Source of the DNA: Tessaracoccus defluvii
GTDB taxonomy: Bacteria > Actinomycetota > Actinomycetes > Propionibacteriales > Propionibacteriaceae
DNA length: 64,000 nucleotides
Assembly: GCF_014489575.1 (NCBI RefSeq)
Contig: NZ_CP060789.1
Coordinates: 3,782,001 to 3,846,000, forward strand
Reading direction: 5' to 3'
In this document: in pieces, positions 27,162-35,391 of the stretch
Layout of the letters: each line of letters starts with the position of its first letter
How positions within the stretch are numbered: position 1 is the first letter of the stretch
Notes under the pieces: model-generated
Seen by the model: only the letters and a program-made list of their open reading frames with translations
The model's database searches: none
What the model was told of the DNA's origin: nothing
Made by a program: the position numbers and the translations under genes

Positions 27162-28129
27162 TGGACCGCGCGCCTGACATCGACTGGCGGCTCGCCGCCC
27201 GTGTCAGTTCCCTGCGCGCCGACGACCTGCCCCGTCTCGACCGGCACGACCTGACCCGGCTGGTGGCCGACCTGCGCGTCAGGGCGAGGGGCGCCGGCGA
27301 GATCGCCGCAGAACACATGGGCGTCGACAGCGTCGGCGCCGGCCGGATCCGTGTCGTCGACTGGGTGGGCTGGGGAAGGGCCGCGGGGGAGATGCTCGAG
27401 TCGACCGTCGCGGAGCTCGGCCTGCCGCGCCGACCCGACGGCGCCCTGACCCGGCTGCGCGCCACAGGCAACGGCGTCGTGGCCGGTCTGGCGGTCCGCT
27501 TCGCGGGCAGGCGACTCCTCGGCCAGTACGACGCCTACTCGGGCAGCGACACCCTCTACCTGGTCGCGCCCAGCATCGTCTCCCACGAGCAGCGATTCGG
27601 ATTCGTGCCCGCCGATTTCCGGCTCTGGGTGGCTCTGCACGAGCAGACCCACGCCCTGCAGTTCCGCCTCGCCCCCTGGCTGCGCGACCACATCCGCGCG
27701 GCCGCCGTGACGGTGATGGCCGCCGAATCGTCTCCGCTGAGCGGCATCACCGACTGGGCGCGCGGTGGTGACCTGAGCACCGTGCTGCTCGGTGGCGCCA
27801 ACGCCGAGACCCTCGGCGGGCTGAGCGCCACCATGTCGTTCCTCGAAGGCCACGCCGACTACGTGGCCGACACGGCCGGACGGCGACACATCCGCACGGT
27901 CGCCCGGCTCCGCCGCCACTTCACCCGCGGGGAGGCCACCGGCCTGGCGCGCCTCGTCCAGGCCCTGGACAAGTCGGCGCAGTACCGCGAGGGGCTGGCC
28001 TTCTGCCGGGCAGTCGCCGGGCGTGCGCGCCCGGCGGCGTTGCAGGCCGCGTTCGTCGAGCCGGCCAACCTGCCCACCGCGGCCGAGATCGCGGACCCGG
28101 CCGCCTGGATCACGCGGGTCCATGGCTAG
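27161..28129 (+). CDS. zinc-dependent metalloprotease, DUF2342 family
   Basis: A 322-residue protein with the zincin motif ALHEQTHALQF (HExxH) and a downstream third-ligand candidate in FLEGHADYV. N- and C-terminal regions are helical. Members are called coenzyme F420-type or putative hydrolases in some annotations, but the HExxH and following Glu support a metalloprotease fold. Its ATG overlaps the dacB stop (TGATG style), and its end overlaps the tilS start by 8 bp, so it is part of the dacB-tilS-hpt operon. Physiological substrate unknown. Confidence 0.85.
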   Translation: MDRAPDIDWRLAARVSSLRADDLPRLDRHDLTRLVADLRVRARGAGEIAAEHMGVDSVGAGRIRVVDWVGWGRAAGEMLESTVAELGLPRRPDGALTRLRATGNGVVAGLAVRFAGRRLLGQYDAYSGSDTLYLVAPSIVSHEQRFGFVPADFRLWVALHEQTHALQFRLAPWLRDHIRAAAVTVMAAESSPLSGITDWARGGDLSTVLLGGANAETLGGLSATMSFLEGHADYVADTAGRRHIRTVARLRRHFTRGEATGLARLVQALDKSAQYREGLAFCRAVAGRARPAALQAAFVEPANLPTAAEIADPAAWITRVHG

Positions 28130-29078
28130 GCGCGAGCTCGGCCCGGCCGCCCTGCGCGTCGCCTCCGCCGTCGCAGCCGCCCTGCCGGCCGGCGACCTGG
28201 TCGTCGGCTGCTCCGGTGGGGCCGACTCGACGGCGCTGGCGCTGGGGGCGGGCTGGGCGGCGCGCCGCACAGGCGCCTCGGTGCGCGTGACGGTCGTCGA
28301 CCACGGCCTCCAACCCGGCTCTGCGGTCGTCGCGGCGCAGGTCGCGGACCGGCTCACCGCCGCCGGACTCCGCGTCGAGGTCCGCCGGGTCGAGGTGACC
28401 GACCGGGGTGAGGGAATCGAGGCCGCCGCCCGCGACGCGCGGCTGGCCGCGCTGGCCGAGCCGGGCCTGCCCGTGCTGCTGGGGCACACGCTCGACGACC
28501 AGGCCGAATCGGTCCTGCTCGGGCTGCTCCGCGGATCCGGAACCAGGAGCCTCGCAGGCATGGCCTCCGTCCGCGGCCCCTTCCACCGTCCCCTCCTGGG
28601 GGTGCGGAGGGCCGACACCGAGGCCGCCTGCCGCGACTGGGGCATCGAGTGGTGGGCCGACCCGATGAACCAGGACCCGGCCTTCGCCCGTGTCAGGACC
28701 CGCGCGTGGCTCGCCGACGCTTCCGCCGCGTTCGGCCGCGATCTGGCCCCCGCGCTGGCCCGCACTGCCGCCCTGGCGCGGGCGGACGCGGACCTGCTCG
28801 ACGACCTCGCCGCCGACGTGGCGGCGGGGGAGGAGGCGGACGCGGCCGCGGTCGGTGCGCTGCCCGATGCGCTGCGCGGTCGGGTGCTGCTCGCCTGGCT
28901 GAGGCGTCACGGCGTGGCCGCCGACGCCGGTCACGTGGCCGCCGTCGACACGCTCCTGGGCCGCTGGCGGGGGCAGGGGCCGATCGCGGTCCCCGGCGGG
29001 ACGGTCCGCCGCCATGACGGCCTGCTGCTGTTCGAGGGGTCCGGGGCTCCGGGTGCGGGCGAGGGGCCCGCACGCTAG
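28122..29078 (+). CDS. tilS: tRNA(Ile)-lysidine synthase
   Basis: Converts the wobble cytidine of tRNA-Ile(CAU) to lysidine so that it reads AUA. The PP-loop VVGCSGGADSTALAL binds ATP; VTVVDHGLQPGS, GHTLDDQAESVLLGLLRGSG and NQDPAFARVRTR are conserved landmarks. At 318 residues it is the short form common in actinobacteria. The start overlaps DUF2342 and hpt follows after 10 bp. Confidence 0.92.
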   Translation: MARRELGPAALRVASAVAAALPAGDLVVGCSGGADSTALALGAGWAARRTGASVRVTVVDHGLQPGSAVVAAQVADRLTAAGLRVEVRRVEVTDRGEGIEAAARDARLAALAEPGLPVLLGHTLDDQAESVLLGLLRGSGTRSLAGMASVRGPFHRPLLGVRRADTEAACRDWGIEWWADPMNQDPAFARVRTRAWLADASAAFGRDLAPALARTAALARADADLLDDLAADVAAGEEADAAAVGALPDALRGRVLLAWLRRHGVAADAGHVAAVDTLLGRWRGQGPIAVPGGTVRRHDGLLLFEGSGAPGAGEGPAR

Positions 29079-29088
29079 GCTCTCCTGC

Positions 29089-29639
29089 GTGGATGCAGCA
29101 GACGTCGCGCAAGACCTTGAGAGGGTGCTCTTCACCTCGGATCAGATCCAGCAGCGGGTGGCCGAGGTCGCCGCGCAGATCGACGAGGACTACGCCGGGC
29201 GGGAGGTACTCCTCATCGGTGTGCTGAACGGTGCCGTCATGGTGATGAGCGACCTGCAGCGGGCGATGCACAGCCACGTCGAGATGGACTGGATGGCCGT
29301 CTCCTCGTATGGCGCCGGCACGCAGTCGAGTGGCGTCGTACGGATCCTGAAGGACCTCAATGCCGACTTGGAGAACCGTCACGTCATCGTGGTGGAGGAC
29401 ATCATCGACACCGGTCTGACCCTGTCGTACCTGATGAGCAATCTGGCCTCCCGGGGCCCGCGAGCCTCGAGATCATGACGATGTTCCGCAAGCCGGAGGC
29501 TGCCCAGATGGAGGTCCCCGTCAAGTACGTGGGCTTCGAGATCCCCAACGAGTTCGTCGTCGGCTACGGTCTCGATTTTGCAGGCCGTTACCGTAACCTC
29601 CGCGACGTCGGCACGCTGGCCGCACACGTCTACAGCTGA
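29089..29639 (+). CDS. hpt: hypoxanthine phosphoribosyltransferase (one frame break)
   Basis: Salvages hypoxanthine and guanine with PRPP. The PRPP-binding motif is VIVVEDIIDTGLTLSYL, and IGVLNGAVMVMSDLQRAM and WMAVSSYGAGTQSSGVVRIL are family-typical. The frame breaks at a CCC run (29457-29459): one more C joins NLASRGP to ASLEIMTMFRKPEAAQ, giving about 183 residues ending HVYS, the normal length. GTG start 10 bp after tilS. In most actinobacteria ftsH follows directly; here it lies 15 kb away beyond an inserted region. Confidence 0.9.
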
Positions 29640-29711
29640 CGACCGCGCCGCCCAGCCGGGCGGATTCCCCGGGGGCTACCGCAGGAGCGGTCGACGGGGG
29701 ATACTCCCTCC

Positions 29712-30092
29712 ATGGGGCGGGCGACTCCGTGGGACCCCGACGTCGATGACCTGACGCGGTCCCTTCGAAAAATCGAGGCCGAACACCGGGGCGACCTCGA
29801 CTCTCTTCTCGTGTGCCGATTCGTCCAGCTCATGAACCGTGGAAGTCCTCTGCGGCGCATGTCGCCCGCGCCCGTCGAGCACTCCGCGCGGCTCGTGTTC
29901 GCCGACGGGCTGTCCATCCTGGCGCACGCGCCGGAGCACCACGGCCTGCTCCGACTCCTCACCCCTCTGCACCACGGCTCGTCCGTGGTGCTGGAGAGGG
30001 TGGAGCGGGGCCCCGACGGTGTCCGCATCACGCTGCGCTGGGGCCACCACCGCGTCGTCGCCGTCGTCACCGGGTTCGATCAGGTGGACTGA
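29712..30092 (+). CDS. hypothetical protein
   Basis: A 126-residue protein starting MGRATPWDPDVDDLTRSLRK. It is mixed charged, without a signal peptide or membrane helix; the second half alternates beta-like stretches (SARLVFADGLSILAHAPEHH, then VERGPDGVRITLRWG). Codon use matches a real gene. No family recognised. It sits between hpt and the adhesin remnant, outside the transposon. Confidence 0.55.
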   Translation: MGRATPWDPDVDDLTRSLRKIEAEHRGDLDSLLVCRFVQLMNRGSPLRRMSPAPVEHSARLVFADGLSILAHAPEHHGLLRLLTPLHHGSSVVLERVERGPDGVRITLRWGHHRVVAVVTGFDQVD

Positions 30093-30426
30093 GACGGCTC
30101 GCTGCCCGCTTCGGAGAGCGCAATGTGAACGGGTGGCGGCGGGGCGTCCTTGCCTGGGAATCCGCTGAATCGTCTGTCGCCCTCTACGGCGAAAGTCGAT
30201 GGGGCAGATGTCGAACGACCACCGTGTCGCTGCAACGCGTGGTTCGCGCCCTCTTGTGACCCCCTCGGGTCCTAAGGTTCTCCCCGCTCTTATGCCTGAT
30301 CCCGCGTCGTCCGGCTAGCGGTACGCCACATTGCGCATGGAGAGGCCAGATCTGAACCGCTGTAAGGCCTAGGTTCCTGCCCGAGACCAGTCACGGAACC
30401 AGCGACCTTACGGAGCTCTGAAGACC
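30093..30426. other. 334-bp intergenic region without a recognised gene
   Basis: No convincing coding frame, RNA or clear terminator seen. It probably contains the promoter of the interrupted adhesin gene that begins near 30427. Confidence 0.4.
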
Positions 30427-30963
30427 TTGCATGCACAAGAAGGATCAACGCGGACACGCATCCCCACGCAACGCTCATTCAGTCGAAGAGTCGAGCGTGT
30501 GCTCGCGTTCCTGACGGCCATTGTCCTGCTGCTGACGGGCGCTGACCTCGCACAGGCGGCTCCTCCCTATTCCACCAGTAGTCGGCATCCATGTCGCACT
30601 GGAGTTGGGCGGTGGTCGCGACGCAGCTCGCCATGACGGCGCCGGTGTCCCGGGCCCCCGAGGGCTCAACGGCGACGTCTACTTCTGGGTCCGCGTCAAC
30701 GAGACCGTCGATGAATCGACCGAGATCGAGTACACGTTCGGCAGCGTCACCACCGAGGTGACTGTCACCCCGCCGGTCGCCCCCTGCACCGACGACTGCG
30801 ATTTCGAATGGGGGTACTGGAAGGGCGGCAGTATCGACTACGAGAACAACATCATCACGTGGTGGGTACAGGTGAACGCGGAAGAGGGTGGCATGCGTGG
30901 CGGCGAGGTCGTCAAGGTCCTCGACATCCCCGATCAGAATCAGGAACTGATCCTGACGGAGAA
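30427..30963 (+). pseudogene. 5' part of an LPXTG adhesin gene, cut by the transposon
   Basis: The first frame encodes a Sec signal: basic RSFSRRVER then VLAFLTAIVLLLTGADLAQA. After a frame change between about 30560 and 30650, the frame from 30659 onward reads NGDVYFWVRVNETVDESTE and DFEWGYWKGGSIDYENNIIT, the beta-sandwich style of actinobacterial collagen-binding/DUF5979 adhesins. The frame runs to ILTE then enters the transposon inverted repeat at 30964. The 3' part lies at 43561-44592 in the same relative frame. The stretch between the signal and the domain does not translate sensibly in any + frame, so this half also has internal damage. Inactive as it stands. Confidence 0.7.
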
Positions 30964-31013
30964 CTGTGGCTTTCGCCGTTATGTGGCGGGGTTCTGTTGA
31001 TGCTCGGTGGCGG
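30964..31013 (+). repeat. left inverted repeat of the 12.6-kb element
   Basis: A 50-bp repeat matched in reverse orientation at 43506-43555 with seven mismatches. It is preceded by the direct repeat GAGAA (30959-30963). Confidence 0.85.
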
Positions 31014-31062
31014 TCCGGGTGGGGCCCCGCCATCCGGAGACGATCGGTTCCCACGCGCTGGG

Positions 31063-31668
31063 TCAGCCGTCGGTGACCGCAGTCGGATTAAGGCCGCCCG
31101 CACGCTGGATAGCCCTGTAGACGGTGGAGCGGCCGACGTTGAACAGCTCGGCCAGTTCGAGCGTGGTGTGCTCGCCGGCACGCGCCAAGGAGACCAAGTG
31201 TGCTTCTTGACGGGGCGTGAGCTTGGGCTTCTTGCCTCGCAGCCGGCCCTTGGCCTTTGCGACGGCCATGCCCTCGCGGGTGCGGGCACGGATCAGGTCG
31301 GCCTCGAACTCGGCCACCATCGCCAGGACGTTGAACAACAGCCGGCCGACTGGATCGGTGGGGTCGTGGACGGAGCCGCCAAGTTGTAGGCGGACGCCTC
31401 TGGCGGTCAGTTCGGCGACGATGTCGCGCGCGTCAGGGACCGAGCGGGCGAGCCGATCGAGCTTTGTCACGACGAGGGTGTCGCCAGACCGGCATGCGGC
31501 CAGGGCCTCGCGCAGACCGGGACGGGCGACGCGCGTGGTGCCGGTCAGGCCGTGGTCTACGTAGATGCGATCGGTCGGCACGCCGAGGGCTTCCAGGCCG
31601 GTGCGCTGGGCCGTGAGGTCTTGTTCGTTGGTGGAGACGCGGGCGTAGCCGATCTTGAGCTCACTCAT
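31063..31668 (-). CDS. serine recombinase/resolvase (TnpR-like)
   Basis: A 201-residue small serine recombinase. The catalytic serine is in YARVSTNEQDL; further active-site residues lie in VVTKLDRLARSV and LAMVAEFEADLIRARTREG. The C-terminal HTH (TLELAELFNVGRSTVYRAIQ) is complete. This is the size and layout of Tn3-type resolvases and invertases. It is transcribed toward the left inverted repeat and ends 49 bp from it. It would resolve cointegrates or invert segments; it does not itself transpose. A res site would be expected just upstream of its start, around 31670-31760, where a GC-rich hairpin sequence is present. Confidence 0.9.
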   Translation of the reverse strand: MSELKIGYARVSTNEQDLTAQRTGLEALGVPTDRIYVDHGLTGTTRVARPGLREALAACRSGDTLVVTKLDRLARSVPDARDIVAELTARGVRLQLGGSVHDPTDPVGRLLFNVLAMVAEFEADLIRARTREGMAVAKAKGRLRGKKPKLTPRQEAHLVSLARAGEHTTLELAELFNVGRSTVYRAIQRAGGLNPTAVTDG

Positions 31669-31763
31669 CTGTGCAGTGTCCCGTATAAGGCCCCTTCACC
31701 GGGCATTTTCTCGGGCGGGTCTACCGGGACGACGCCCGCCGTGCGGGGACTGAGGCCGACGCG

Positions 31764-32099
31764 ATGATGCATCCCGTCCCGGTGGAGGTTCCTCTATCGG
31801 AACGGCACGTTGCACTCGAGAAGCTGGGAATCGTCCTTGTGACGCCCGCGATGCTCGACAAACTGCGCACCGACCGAAGCGTCGCGAACGCTGAGCTCAG
31901 CGCTCTGTTGCGCCGCAACCTGCTGGTGCCGGTGATGCACGGTGTGACGTTCGAGGAGCTCGACCAGGTGAGCCCTACGCTCGCGTCACGTGGTGGATTC
32001 AACACGGCAGAGGAGTCCATGGAGGACATCGTCGTGAAGATCGCCGAGCTCGTCGGAACGCTCGCCGACGAAGAGGCGGACGAACTCAGCATGAAGTAG
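31764..32099 (+). pseudogene. C-terminal remnant of a TIR-domain protein
   Basis: A 111-residue frame that resembles only the second half of bacterial TIR domains: GIVLVTPAMLDKLRTDRSV, then ELSALLRRNLLVPVMHGVTF and SPTLASRGGFNTAEESMEDI, which match the usual pattern of a wall-building helix, a strand ending in a hydrophobic-P-V segment, and the C-terminal helix. The N-terminal part with the F-I-S-H/Y motif and the catalytic Glu region is absent; the DNA upstream is the resolvase promoter region. Probably a leftover of a TIR defence or effector gene truncated when the resolvase was acquired. Family call is by eye, moderately sure. Confidence 0.5.
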
Positions 32100-32163
32100 G
32101 CCACCAAGTAGCGCCTGGTAGAAGGCGGCTACGGCGCCCGTAGCGTTCTCGATAGCCGATCCC

Positions 32164-33198
32164 TTATCGGCCAGATGCGGGCCTCGACCGCAATCCGGAG
32201 TATTGCGCGTCGATGTCACCGTCGACGAGACGCCAGCAGAAGTCGTTCATCTCGGCCGCAGAGGGAGTGTGCCGGGCGAGGATGCCCGCCACTACAGCAG
32301 GCATGTTCTGCGGGATGTCACCGTTCGCGCACCGGCGCACGAAGGCGTTCCGCGCGGCAAGATCATCACTGGTCGACACCGGCAGGTCACACACCGTGGT
32401 GACCAGCCAGTTCACCAGTCTCATCGCCAGGTAGTCGGCGTCGTGGTCGACGTTGTTCGCGACGAAGGCTCGCTCGGCGTCGGAGAGGTCGAACCGAGGC
32501 GATGTGGCCAGCCCGAGGTCGACGAGGTAGATCTGGTCGTCGTCGGCTCGCATGTTGCCGAAGTGTGCGTCCATGTGCAGCACCTCGCGGCGCCCCAGGA
32601 ACGCAACAGCATCGAAGAGCTGCCGCTCGAGTGTCTCGGCACTCCCCAACGGGTCGTTCAGCCAGTCGACCAGGCGGTCGGGCAAATGCTCGAGAAACAG
32701 CACCAGGCTGGAACTCGCATCAGCCAGCTCCTCGAAACGAGTCCGGACCGCCGGGTCGCCTCCGAACTGGGAAACGACCGCCTCGATGTCCTGGTGCTCG
32801 GAGGCGACGGGTGGGCGGCCTGGGAGCACCCGCCAGTGGTGTAGCAAGGCGAAGGACTCGGACTCACCGGCGAGGACTCCTTCGCTGACATTGAGGTTCG
32901 CAGCCAGCTCGCGCCACGCGCCGAAACCTGGACCTGCAAGACGGTGCATGCCGTACTGGCAGGAGGTCGGCAGCCCAAACAGGTTCTCAGTGCTGTGTGG
33001 ATGCGCCAGCTCGCGGTCGGTGATCGGAACGCGTTTGGCGAACACCGAGATGCCGTCGACGTCGAGCACCGAGGTACCACCCCCCACGCCCACACCGCTG
33101 GTCGGCGCAGCTCGGAAGAGCGCAGCCAGCTCCTCGTCGTCGCGGGCGGCAAGGGACTCTGACACGAGGGCGTGGCGTAAACGTCGAGAACTGGCCAT
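32164..33198 (-). CDS. protein-kinase-like fold protein
   Basis: A 344-residue protein from ATG 33198 (MASSRRLRHALVSESLAARD). The C-lobe kinase motifs are clear: LHMDAHFGNMRADDD (catalytic Asp and Asn, HxDxxxxN type) and YLVDLGLATSP (metal-binding Asp). The N-lobe has VGGGTSVLDVDGISVFAKRV, a Gly-rich loop with a likely ATP lysine. It groups with actinobacterial aminoglycoside-phosphotransferase-like or protein-kinase-like proteins of unknown target. Upstream sequence in the same frame is antisense to the antitoxin and is not counted. It lies in the transposon between the TIR remnant and the toxin-antitoxin pair; 250 bp with no gene separate it from the latter. Confidence 0.65.
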   Translation of the reverse strand: MASSRRLRHALVSESLAARDDEELAALFRAAPTSGVGVGGGTSVLDVDGISVFAKRVPITDRELAHPHSTENLFGLPTSCQYGMHRLAGPGFGAWRELAANLNVSEGVLAGESESFALLHHWRVLPGRPPVASEHQDIEAVVSQFGGDPAVRTRFEELADASSSLVLFLEHLPDRLVDWLNDPLGSAETLERQLFDAVAFLGRREVLHMDAHFGNMRADDDQIYLVDLGLATSPRFDLSDAERAFVANNVDHDADYLAMRLVNWLVTTVCDLPVSTSDDLAARNAFVRRCANGDIPQNMPAVVAGILARHTPSAAEMNDFCWRLVDGDIDAQYSGLRSRPASGR

Positions 33199-33440
33199 CA
33201 CGGCATCCTGCCCGCAACAGCGGCAGGTTGGACGGACCAGCGGCGAATATTCCTCCCACAAGCGCCCCACGAGCCTGCGATCGCTGTGGCTCGACGTGAT
33301 CGATCGGGTATCCCGCTGCGGGATCGCCTTACGGGGCCTCCATCCGTGCCCGATGGAGTATCGGTCTCCGGAGGCGGTCGATGTGCTGCGGACCAGGGAC
33401 AAATGTGATCGGCAGGAGGGCTCGACATCGGGTGCCGCTG

Positions 33441-33458
33441 TAGTCATACTTGTGACTA
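33441..33458 (+). promoter_or_regulatory. palindromic operator overlapping the antitoxin start
   Basis: TAGTCATACTTGTGACTA is a near-perfect inverted repeat (TAGTCA / TGACTA) whose last base is the A of the antitoxin ATG. This is the usual place and form of a YefM-type autoregulatory site. Confidence 0.6.
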
Positions 33459-33745
33459 TGACGACCGTCCTGTCTCTTGCCGAAGTCAAGACACACCTGT
33501 CCGAGTTGGTGCGACGGGTGAACACGCAGCACGAACGTGTCTCGGTCACGGTGCACGGCAAACCATCGGCTGTGCTGATCGCTACCGACGACCTGCAGTC
33601 CCTCGAGGAGTCGATCGCGATCCTCTCCGACCCCGACACGATGCAGCGACTTGCCGCCTCCGACGCCGAGCTCGCACAAGGTGAAGGTGAATCTGAGGCC
33701 GAACTGGCTCAGGCGATGACCGAGCGCCGCAGGCGAAGTGCGTGA
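33458..33745 (+). CDS. type II antitoxin, Phd/YefM family
   Basis: A 95-residue antitoxin. The N-terminus TTVLSLAEVKTHLSELVRRV is the Phd/YefM DNA-binding and dimer domain, and HGKPSAVLIATDDLQSLEES follows as in the family. The acidic C-terminus (DAELAQGEGESEAELAQAM) would wrap the toxin. It overlaps the toxin gene by 4 bp. A palindrome covers its start codon, fitting autorepression. The pair would stabilise the mobile element. Confidence 0.88.
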   Translation: MTTVLSLAEVKTHLSELVRRVNTQHERVSVTVHGKPSAVLIATDDLQSLEESIAILSDPDTMQRLAASDAELAQGEGESEAELAQAMTERRRRSA

Positions 33746-34029
33746 CAGAAGGTCAAGTCCGCTACACGCTTGTCATCACACCCACCGCTCGGCGCCAGCT
33801 CGCCCAGAGACTGCCCGAAGCGGCGGCATTCGCTGCGCACGAGTTCATCGTCGGTGCCTTGCTCGACAATCCGCACCGACTCGGCAAACGACTCCACCCG
33901 CCGCTGAACGATCGCCATAGCGCACGCCGCGGCACCTACCGTGTGATCTACCGCATTGACGATGGGCAGCACACCGTCACGATCGTCGATATCGCTCACC
34001 GCCGTGACGTCTACCGCACCAAAGGCTGA
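33742..34029 (+). CDS. type II toxin, RelE/ParE superfamily
   Basis: A 95-residue toxin with a GTG start overlapping the antitoxin stop. VRYTLVITPTARRQLAQRLP begins the RelE fold, NPHRLGKRLHPPLNDRHSAR is the central basic segment, and RGTYRVIYRIDDGQHTVTIV followed by DIAHRRDVY carries the catalytic Arg/His/Tyr positions of ribosome-dependent RelE-type mRNases. Probably cleaves mRNA on the ribosome when the antitoxin is degraded. RelE rather than ParE is favoured by the C-terminal HRRDVY, but is not proven. Confidence 0.88.
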   Translation: MTEGQVRYTLVITPTARRQLAQRLPEAAAFAAHEFIVGALLDNPHRLGKRLHPPLNDRHSARRGTYRVIYRIDDGQHTVTIVDIAHRRDVYRTKG

Positions 34030-34107
34030 CCGAGGGGCCCAGTGACCAGATGGCCCCCAAGCGGATTCCCTTACGACGCCGTGAAGCCCCGGGGCGTCCG
34101 TCGTTCC

Positions 34108-34596
34108 TCAGGGATCGAGTGTGTCGCTGCTGACGCGCACCTCGGTGCGACGAGTGGCGCGGCGTCGCGCGTGCGCGTGCGCATCGCGCAGGAGTTCGAG
34201 GACCGTCGAGAGGGGCGCCGCGGCTGGGTTCACGACCGCGATCCATCCGAGCGCCCCATGGACCGGATGCGGCATGATCACGTCAGCCGCCGCGAAGTCT
34301 CGAGAGCTGAAGGTGCGCGGGCTCTGCCCGGTCAGCTCGTCGAACCTCGCTCGCCCGACGTGGATGTTCACCCTCCACCGGCCAGCGGGGTCGAGCTCCG
34401 ACTGGGCGTCGTCGGGATAGTCCTTCGTCACGATCGTCGCGTAGGGCTGGACGTTGTGCGGCACCTGGCCATCGGGGGCGTAGTAGAAGAAGAAGTTGCC
34501 CCACGCGAGCTCGGGGAACTCGCTGCCCTCCTCGGGCGCGAGCACCAGGACCCCGTCGAGCGAGCGGACGACGTCGAGAATCTGTTCGATACTCAT
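34108..34596 (-). CDS. DUF6194 family protein
   Basis: A 162-residue cytoplasmic protein. Conserved landmarks of the family are the N-terminal SIEQILDVVRSLDGVLVLAP, WGNFFFYYAPDGQVP, YATIVTKDYPDD and the C-terminal HPVHGALGWIAVVNP. The fold resembles MmcQ/YjbR-like or luciferase-like small domains; no activity is known. It is divergent from the double-MerR gene, with 88 bp between starts; that regulator may control it. Carried as transposon cargo. Confidence 0.7.
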   Translation of the reverse strand: MSIEQILDVVRSLDGVLVLAPEEGSEFPELAWGNFFFYYAPDGQVPHNVQPYATIVTKDYPDDAQSELDPAGRWRVNIHVGRARFDELTGQSPRTFSSRDFAAADVIMPHPVHGALGWIAVVNPAAAPLSTVLELLRDAHAHARRRATRRTEVRVSSDTLDP

Positions 34597-34684
34597 GGTT
34601 CAAGTGTCACCTTGAAGTGCTTACGGAGGGTTTGCGACGAACGACAACGCCCGGACGCCGGTCCAGCCGCTCACCACCGCAGGC

Positions 34685-35367
34685 GTGGCGGCAGCATCGG
34701 GCTACTCCGTCCAGCAGGTCCGTGACCTCGAACGGCTCGGCGCCATCCCACCTGCCAAGCGTTCCGCCAACGGCTACCGGCAGTTCACGGCCGAGCACCT
34801 GCTCGCTCTACGTGCCTACCGCAAGCTCGCCGTCGCCACCGGCCCGGTCGCGGCCCGGCGGACCCTGCGAGAGGTACGCGCGCTCCCGCTCGACCAGGCC
34901 GCAGCGCTGATCAGCTCCCTGCACGTCTCGCTCACCCGAGAACGTGACGACGCCTTGGCCGCGCAGCGCGCGCTTCGCATGATCCGCGCCGAAGCAGACG
35001 ACGACGATGAGGTGGTCGAGGAGGACACCATGACCATCACCGAGCTCGCCGACGCGCTCGGGGTCCGCACCTCCACGCTGCGCTTCTGGGAACGGGCTGG
35101 GCTCGTCGTCCCACAGCGCGTCACCCCCCCCGAGCCGCGCGACGCTACCCGCCGGCGGCCATCCGCGAAGCACGCATCGCTGCCGCGCTGCGCGCCGCCA
35201 GCTACCGCATCCCGGACGTCCAGCAGACGATCGAGTCGATCCGCCGACTCGATGACCTCGACAGCCCGTTGCGCACCCTGGACGCCCTTCTCGCCGTCAT
35301 TGCCCGACGCACCCTGGCCCTGCTCAGCGCCGGCGCGGACATCACCGAACTCCTCACGACGACGTAG
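34685..35367 (+). CDS. MerR-family regulator with two HTH domains (one frame break)
   Basis: The protein contains two MerR-type winged helices. The first is GVAAASGYSVQQVRDLERLG followed by SANGYRQFTAEHL; the second is MTITELADALGVRTSTLRFW followed by ERAGLVVPQRVT. A break in a run of eight C (35124-35131) separates the second HTH from its RRYPPAAIREARIAAALRAA continuation; one added C gives about 227 residues. GTG 34685 is the first start in frame but falls inside the first HTH (TTAGVAAAS), so the true start may be upstream or lost. The C-terminal part (IESIRRLDDLDSPL) is a dimerisation helix. Divergent from DUF6194. No metal-binding cysteines are seen, so the ligand is unknown. Confidence 0.7.
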
Positions 35368-35391
35368 GCCACAGCCGGGAACAACGTGCCG

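Noticed and set aside
26432..28765. A 777-codon minus-strand open frame opposite dacB, DUF2342 and tilS
   Set aside because: It is a shadow of three well-supported genes; no domain is seen in the translation.
30988..31025. A canonical 38-bp Tn3 end starting at the internal GGGG
   Set aside because: The inverted repeat continues 24 bp further out, and the 5-bp direct repeat lies at the outer CTGTGG tips, so GGGG is not the element border.
30479..31054. A 191-codon minus-strand open frame in the adhesin remnant
   Set aside because: It crosses the transposon inverted repeat and has no known motif. A short part (30560-30660) reads better on this strand and might be an inverted piece, but the evidence is too weak to call.
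33199..33639. N-terminal extension of the kinase-like gene to 33639
   Set aside because: The extra 147 codons are antisense to the antitoxin and Ser/Arg-rich; homologous sequence begins near ATG 33198.
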